A stretch of 64,000 nt of DNA from assembly GCA_022702545.1 (NCBI GenBank), contig JAHRBC010000001.1, forward strand, positions 4,650,001 through 4,714,000. Direction: 5' to 3'. Below are positions 56,816-64,000 of the stretch, piece by piece (the stretch's first letter is position 1; each line of letters starts with the position of its first letter). The notes beneath the pieces are model-generated. The model was not told the DNA's origin. It saw only the letters and a program-made list of their open reading frames with translations, and did no database searches. This DNA comes from Phycomyces nitens (lineage: Eukaryota > Mucoromycota > Mucoromycetes > Mucorales > Phycomycetaceae). The translations under genes and the position numbers were made by a program.

Positions 56816-59344
56816 ATGGCTCAGTACACCTACGACGAGGAAGGATTTAATTTCTATTATTTCCTTTTGTCTGTCATCTCACTGTGCTTAGTGCCAGCCA
56901 CAGTAACCTCTATCTACAGCGCATACAAAGCAACACGTAAGCCAGTACCGCGTTCTACACATTCGCTAATCCATTGTCTATGCATCAGAACACAAGCGCA
57001 AGACAGACGTTTGCAAATGTTCATCTTGTGAAGACCAACGGACGAAACTCAAAGCCACAAACACTACATCTACCCTAAAGCTTGTCAATCCAAAGTAAAT
57101 GACAGAATATTAACCATAAATACCTGTCAACTAAAATCCTCGACACAGATTCATCTTTATTCTTCTGGGCTGGGCAGCATTCGCTCTTCTTGCCTACCAA
57201 GTATCCTATGCCGAAGCACCAAAGGCTACCTGGGATCCCTATGAGATTCTGGGCATCAAAGAGGTAGCGGTTTAGATATTCAATTGCAGTTGATTAACCT
57301 ATTCTTTAAACAGGGCACCACATTGCCAGAAATCAAAAAGATCTACAAGAGACTCTCGCTGATCTACCATCCTGACAAGGCAGAGATTGGCACTGAAAAA
57401 GAGTCTGAGGAGCGGTTCATCCAAATCAGCAAGGCCTATCAAGTGTAATTGAATATCATTATTTTGGGGGTCGTACTTTAATTCTAACACGTGGAAATAT
57501 TAGCCTGACAGATGAAGAGGTACGCAAGAACTATGAGCAGTATGGACATCCCGATGGCAAGCAGTCTTTCTCCATGGGTGTTGCCCTGCCATCCAAGCTT
57601 ATTGAGGGTGGAAACAGTCGCTTTGTCTTGTTGTTCTATGGTCTTGCATTTGGTCTTGGTCTTCCTTATTATATCGTAAGTAATCTTTGATTAAAGTATA
57701 ATGAAGCTCAGGTAACTAATCTGTGGGTATTTATATAGGCAACATGGTGGTACAATTCTCGCAGACACACCAAGGATAAGATTCTAAACACCACCATGGC
57801 TGTATTCTTCAAGGGTCTCAAGGAAAACGCAGACTTTAAAGGTATGGGAAGCAAGGGATTGATTGTCGATTATCGATTGTCGATTGATGGTCTAATTGTT
57901 TTATTGCATTAGATCTGATCAAGGTTCTGGCTGGTGCTCATGAGTTTAAGGAGAACTCTGATGTTCGTGAGGGAGAAGAAGAAGTATTAAAGAAACTTGA
58001 TGAGACTATTGTATCTGAATTGGATAAGCGCTTCACCGAGAAATATGAACTTCTTCCCACTGTAAGTAACCATAGACCATTCATAACCACCAATTAAACA
58101 TATGCTGGTATAGACTGCTCCTTCATACCAGAGAAAGGCCCGTACTCTTTTGTACGCCTATTTCCTTCGCATCGACATCAACACCATTGCCTCTGCATCC
58201 CAGACTGCTATTATTTTGAAAGGTAATGGATATCTGGTTTGAATAGTTACTTATCTGTATACAATAGACCAGCGTTTTATTGTTGAAAAGGCCATCCATC
58301 TCCTCCAAGGCTTACTTCAGATTGCCATTGTAAAGAACTGGTTAAATGTTGCCACAACCATCATGGACTTGCAGCAGCATTTGATGCAGGCCAGCTACCC
58401 TGGAGAGCCTACCATTAAACAATTGCCCCACATTGACACTGCCCTCTTGCGCAAGTATTTCCGCAACAAGAAGAAGAACATTGGTTCTATCCAGCAGTTT
58501 ATTTCTCTCCCTGAAACTGAGCGCAAGTCTCTCTTAAAGTCCTTGTCAGATGAGCAGTACTTGGATGTTGTCGAGGTCGCTAACCGTATTCCCCGTTTGA
58601 ATGTTCGCAAGGCTGCTTTTAAGGGTAGGTTTGATAGGGGGGTGCAGAAATGACAGAATGGCTGACATGTATGTAGTGGTTGGAGACAAGATTGTTACCA
58701 CAGGTGCCATCATTACCTTTGTCCTTAAGCTAAAGAACGGCCAGGTTGAGAGTGTAGAACAAGAAGTTGAGGATGAGGAGGAGATTGATGATGAGGAAGA
58801 GCCAAAGGATGATGATGACTCTGAAGGTCTTGGACTTGCACATATCCCTTATTACCCTGGAGTAAGTACAATTGGTTATCATTATCATCATCGTGCCTTC
58901 AAAGATGCTTATTCTGTTGTATAGGAAAAGAAGCCTTACTGGTGGATCTTCTTGGGTGATCCCAAGGTTAACCGTATTCTCGTTCCTCCCCGCAAGGTTA
59001 CTGGCATTGTTGATGAGCAAACTATTCGTATTCCATTTGCTGGACCACCCAAGGCTGGAACCTACACCTTTTCTCTCTTTGTAAAGTCAGATACTTATAC
59101 TGGTACAGACATCCTTCAGGACATCCAGTTGACTGTCCAGGAACCTGGAGATCTCCCTGAAGAGGAAGAGGTTGACGATTCAATCTCAGAGCCTGAAGAT
59201 GACTCTATTGCTGGTCAAATGAAGTTGATGCGTGAACAAGGCCTTGCTTCTGCTTTGGCTGGAGGTAGCCAGCAGCCTGCCAAGAAGGCCAATTCAGGTG
59301 AAGACAGTGATTCTGACAGTGACTCTGACAGTGATGAAGAGTAA
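56816..59344 (+). CDS. SEC63: SEC63, ER translocon J-domain protein
   Basis: Multi-exon gene. The N-terminus has a membrane segment (FNFYYFLLSVISLCLVPATV), a short cytosolic loop, a second segment (FIFILLGWAAFALLAYQVSY), then a luminal J domain: ATWDPYEILGIKE, EIKKIYKRLSLIYHPDKAE with the HPD motif, EERFIQISKAYQVLTDEEVR and NYEQYGHPDGKQ. A third segment is RFVLLFYGLAFGLGLPYYI. The cytosolic Brl/Sec63 domain follows (LLQGLLQIAIVKNWLNVATT, YWWIFLGDPKVNRILVPPRK, AGTYTFSLFVKSDTYTG) and the end is acidic (DSDSDSDSDEE), the part that binds Sec62 in yeast. Sec63 recruits Kar2/BiP to the Sec61 channel for post-translational import. The start is the ATG of MAQYTYDEEGF. Introns are about 45-75 nt. Confidence 0.95.
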
Positions 59345-59443
59345 AACTTCCAAAATATAATATAATCCATCTCTTTTTCATCATAAACATAAAAAAAAAA
59401 TACGTATCCAAAAATCAAATTTATAGAGATGGTTAAACAACAT

Positions 59444-61043
59444 CTAAGGTTTCTTGGTAGGTGTGTCGCCAAATGGTGTCTTGAATGTCGCCGTTCCAGG
59501 TGTAGCCCCTGCCCTGAAGAGAGGTGTTGGGGTTGCACCAGGTCGCCTGCCTGCCATGGCACTCCATGAGTTGGTTCGTGTCTTCCTGAAAGCGAGACTA
59601 ACTTACTAGGAGTAGCAGACGGAGAACTGTATGATGACCGAAGAGCAGCATCAAATCCTCCTAGAGAATATGGAGTGTGGGTTCGCATCAGATGCCGAGC
59701 AGCCGGAGACATGAGGCCAGCCCTAAAGATAGACAAATATGAGCCCTGATCTTAACTAGCCATCAATATCAGTGTTATCCTTGCCCCGATCGAGGTGTTC
59801 CTCTGGCAGCATTGGCTCTCTCTCTGGTCTTCTTTCGATATGTGCGAGAGGCCTTTTCAGATAGTCTCATGCCCAGTGCCTCTCTGCGAGAAGCCTTTGG
59901 AAGTGAGAATTGAGGACCTAAAAGGATCAAAGTAATTGACACCGGTTCCTATCGTCCAAACTATTGATTGCTTGGAAAGCAAGTATACCTGGTGTCTCTG
60001 AGCCTTTGATAAGCACAGGGGTTCCTTCAATTGAACCCCAGGTCATGATGGGAGTGCCCATACGAGACGGTGTAGGTGAAGGTGTGGCATCTACAAGACT
60101 AAATCCTCTAAACTCGGGTGTATGCGAGTTATCCAAGCCTATTCAAACCATCATTAGGACCCAATTGTTTCCAGTGATTCCAAAATACCATTGATCTCCT
60201 TCCAGGGTGTCATGTTTCCTTGTCTGGCAGCAATATCAGAGGGTTTGAGTGCAGGCTCAGACTTTTCCTAAAAGATGGTTATTGTCTCGACAACAATCTG
60301 GCTATGCCTACTTCTTCTTGTATTTCCAATTGAGTATTGTCGTGGGCAATGGCTCGTGGGGCAGCTCGTGAGTCTGTTTCGTTCAAAAGGGTTCCTCCAG
60401 TGCCGTCTGCAAAGTACATTAGGGCATTTCTGGGCATATATTTCCATGTTCCCGGAGGTGCATCATCTGCTTTTACTCGCTTTAATGAAGTTCCGTTGTT
60501 TGGAACTCCTTCGATGGAAAGTTGGTTGGCAGTTTCGTCAAAGATCAGTTTGTATTTATCCTTGCGCTTTGTATTGGCTTTTTCGAGCAGGTCGGTAAAT
60601 GAGGCATTGTCTTCGCTAGTGAGTAGAGAAGATTAACAAGATGGAATTCCATTTATTTCTGGTGGATGCCAACCTAGTATATAGAGTCTGGAATTGATCG
60701 AGAGAGAGATTGAGATTGACTCGTGCGCCTAGGTCAGGTTCGTCTTGGTTGTAAAAGTTTTGTGCAAGTGCCTCGGGTGCCCCGACTATGGCAAAGGGTT
60801 AAAAAAAAAGGAGGGGAATAAAAAAGTGATATGGTGCAGACCTGTACGGAGGGGTGTCTGGGTGAGATCTGAAAGTGCCTTTGATGCCTGCTGGATGCTG
60901 ACAAGACTGCCTGTATCTTGGGCTTGAAAGTAGTTTTGGCGTGCTTTAAGTTTGGCTAGATTGGGAAAGAAGTCGCGTTCAATAATATAGCTAATAGCTT
61001 CTGTATAAGTATCTTCGTCCAAGATGACGGGATTGGTGGACAT
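59444..61043 (-). CDS. ESS2: ESS2/DGCR14 splicing factor
   Basis: Minus-strand gene with about seven exons. The N-terminus is diagnostic: VILDEDTYTEAISYIIERDF followed by FPNLAKLKARQNYFQAQDTG. Further exons give LGARVNLNLSLDQFQTLYTS, EDNASFTDLLEKAN, KRKDKYKLIFDE, APPGTWKYMPRNALMYFADG, then TPSPTPSRMGTPIMTWGSIE-GTP, the basic helix LGMRLSEKASRTYRKKTRER and SLPKASRREALGMR. The protein ends TPFGDTPTKKP. ESS2 (Bis1 in S. pombe) associates with late spliceosomes in the nucleus. Its stop lies 100 nt from that of SEC63, so the genes converge. The start is the ATG giving MSTNPVILDEDTY. Confidence 0.9.
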
Positions 61044-61769
61044 TGCAAAGACAAAAAAAAATAGAGAGAGATAATATATTAAAATATTAAGCTCAAATAG
61101 GATCAAAGCATTGATGTGGCACATTGATGTGCTATGGACACCACATAAACTTAAAGGACGTCATATTTGTATAGACTGTGATTGGCTAATAAATAGACCT
61201 TTATATTTTTTGCGTTTAAAATGAGCTGTCCAAAATGTATGATCGCCTGGCAGGTGGGAAGGAAGATTGGTCGGGGTTTTGGGAGATTTGATCCATGGTC
61301 CGAGGTGAGTGGTTACCCTGGTCTCCATTGTTATTGGTTGATTTCACCCCTTTCCCCTTTGGATGGGGGCAGATGACGTCCCTGGAAGGTTGGGTGTGTC
61401 CAAGGAAGAAGATCTGGTGGGAAGATTGGATTATAGTCTGGCAGACAAGATAGTAGAGATATAGACCCGAGGGGAGGAGGAGGGGAAGGGGAGGGTTCTG
61501 GTGGAGGGCAGACAGTATGGAAATCAAACAATCTTGGCATATCTGACTAGTTAGCTATAGTGTATATATATATATATATGTGTGTGTGTGTAAATGTCAC
61601 ACAACGCACGATCCTATTCTACACCAAAGCTCCTTGCCAACATTTATATATAATTATATATATAATATTTTGCCTCGCGGGCCAGCAGAAAAATAATAAA
61701 AAAAAACAAAAATTGACACTGCTTTTGTGTGGTTGCGCCCTTTTTCCCTTTTCCTACTCCTCTTCCCTC
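61044..61769. promoter_or_regulatory. Divergent promoter region of ESS2 and the polyQ gene
   Basis: About 726 nt. A (TA)n(TG)n microsatellite lies at 61562-61590, followed by T/C-rich sequence (61735-61768) just before the plus-strand start. A G/A-rich stretch (61470-61495) contains GGGGAGGAGGAGGGGAAGGGGAGGG-type sequence that could form a G-quadruplex. Minus-strand frames of about 100 codons here are low-complexity Pro/Ser and not convincing. Confidence 0.4.

Positions 61770-64000
<2,231 letters not shown>

Overview
The window is nuclear DNA of a filamentous fungus, most likely an early-diverging lineage of the Mucoromycota (Mucorales-like; inference). Reasons: AT-rich intergenic DNA, many introns of about 40-65 nt with GT-AG ends, typical fungal genes (ERMES subunit MDM34, GET1, CipC/DUF3759, secreted GH3 beta-glucosidase) alongside genes lost in many yeasts (complex I NDUFB10, DDB1, HID1, ESS2), and relics of a tyrosine-recombinase element and a TnpB/Fanzor-like element. 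Species cannot be fixed from the sequence alone.

Layout. 0.9-2.4 kb: MYG1 exonuclease (-). 4.8-7.6 kb: secreted GH3 beta-glucosidase with 11 exons (+). 8.1-13.2 kb: a minus-strand protein-synthesis and folding block with a SIS1-type J-protein, ribosomal protein uS12 (RPS23) and cytosolic glutamyl-tRNA synthetase. 13.2-19.1 kb: gene-poor DNA holding copy 1 of a 1.7-kb direct repeat. 19.1-23.8 kb (-): MDM34, GET1 and a homeodomain factor. 23.8-32.4 kb: gene desert with a decayed tyrosine recombinase. 32.4-36.4 kb: DDB1 (-). 36.9-38.6 kb: repeat copy 2. 38.7-42.1 kb: HID1 (-), divergent from the small complex I subunit NDUFB10 (+). 43.0-44.2 kb: INO80B/IES2 (-), divergent from the HECT ligase HUL5/UBE3C (+, 44.3-48.5 kb). 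49 kb: CipC-like protein (-). 52.2-53.9 kb: kinase-like protein lacking the HRD aspartate (-), followed by a 56-codon gene on the same strand (54.3-54.6 kb). 55.6-56.4 kb: two transposon relics. 56.8-59.3 kb: SEC63 (+), convergent with ESS2 (-). 61.8 kb to the window end: a nuclear-looking protein with a giant polyglutamine tract, cut by the window edge.

Most genes are single-copy housekeeping functions with no shared pathway. Themes recur: protein folding and ER insertion (SIS1, SEC63, GET1), ubiquitin ligases (DDB1 adaptor, HUL5), and mitochondria (MDM34, NDUFB10, a likely mitochondrial MYG1). The least explained items are the 21-kb-spaced direct repeat carrying a pseudogene with shared nonsense codons, the Fanzor-like relic, the degenerate kinase with a GC-AG intron, the unrecognised 56-codon gene, and the (CAGCAA)26 coding repeat.
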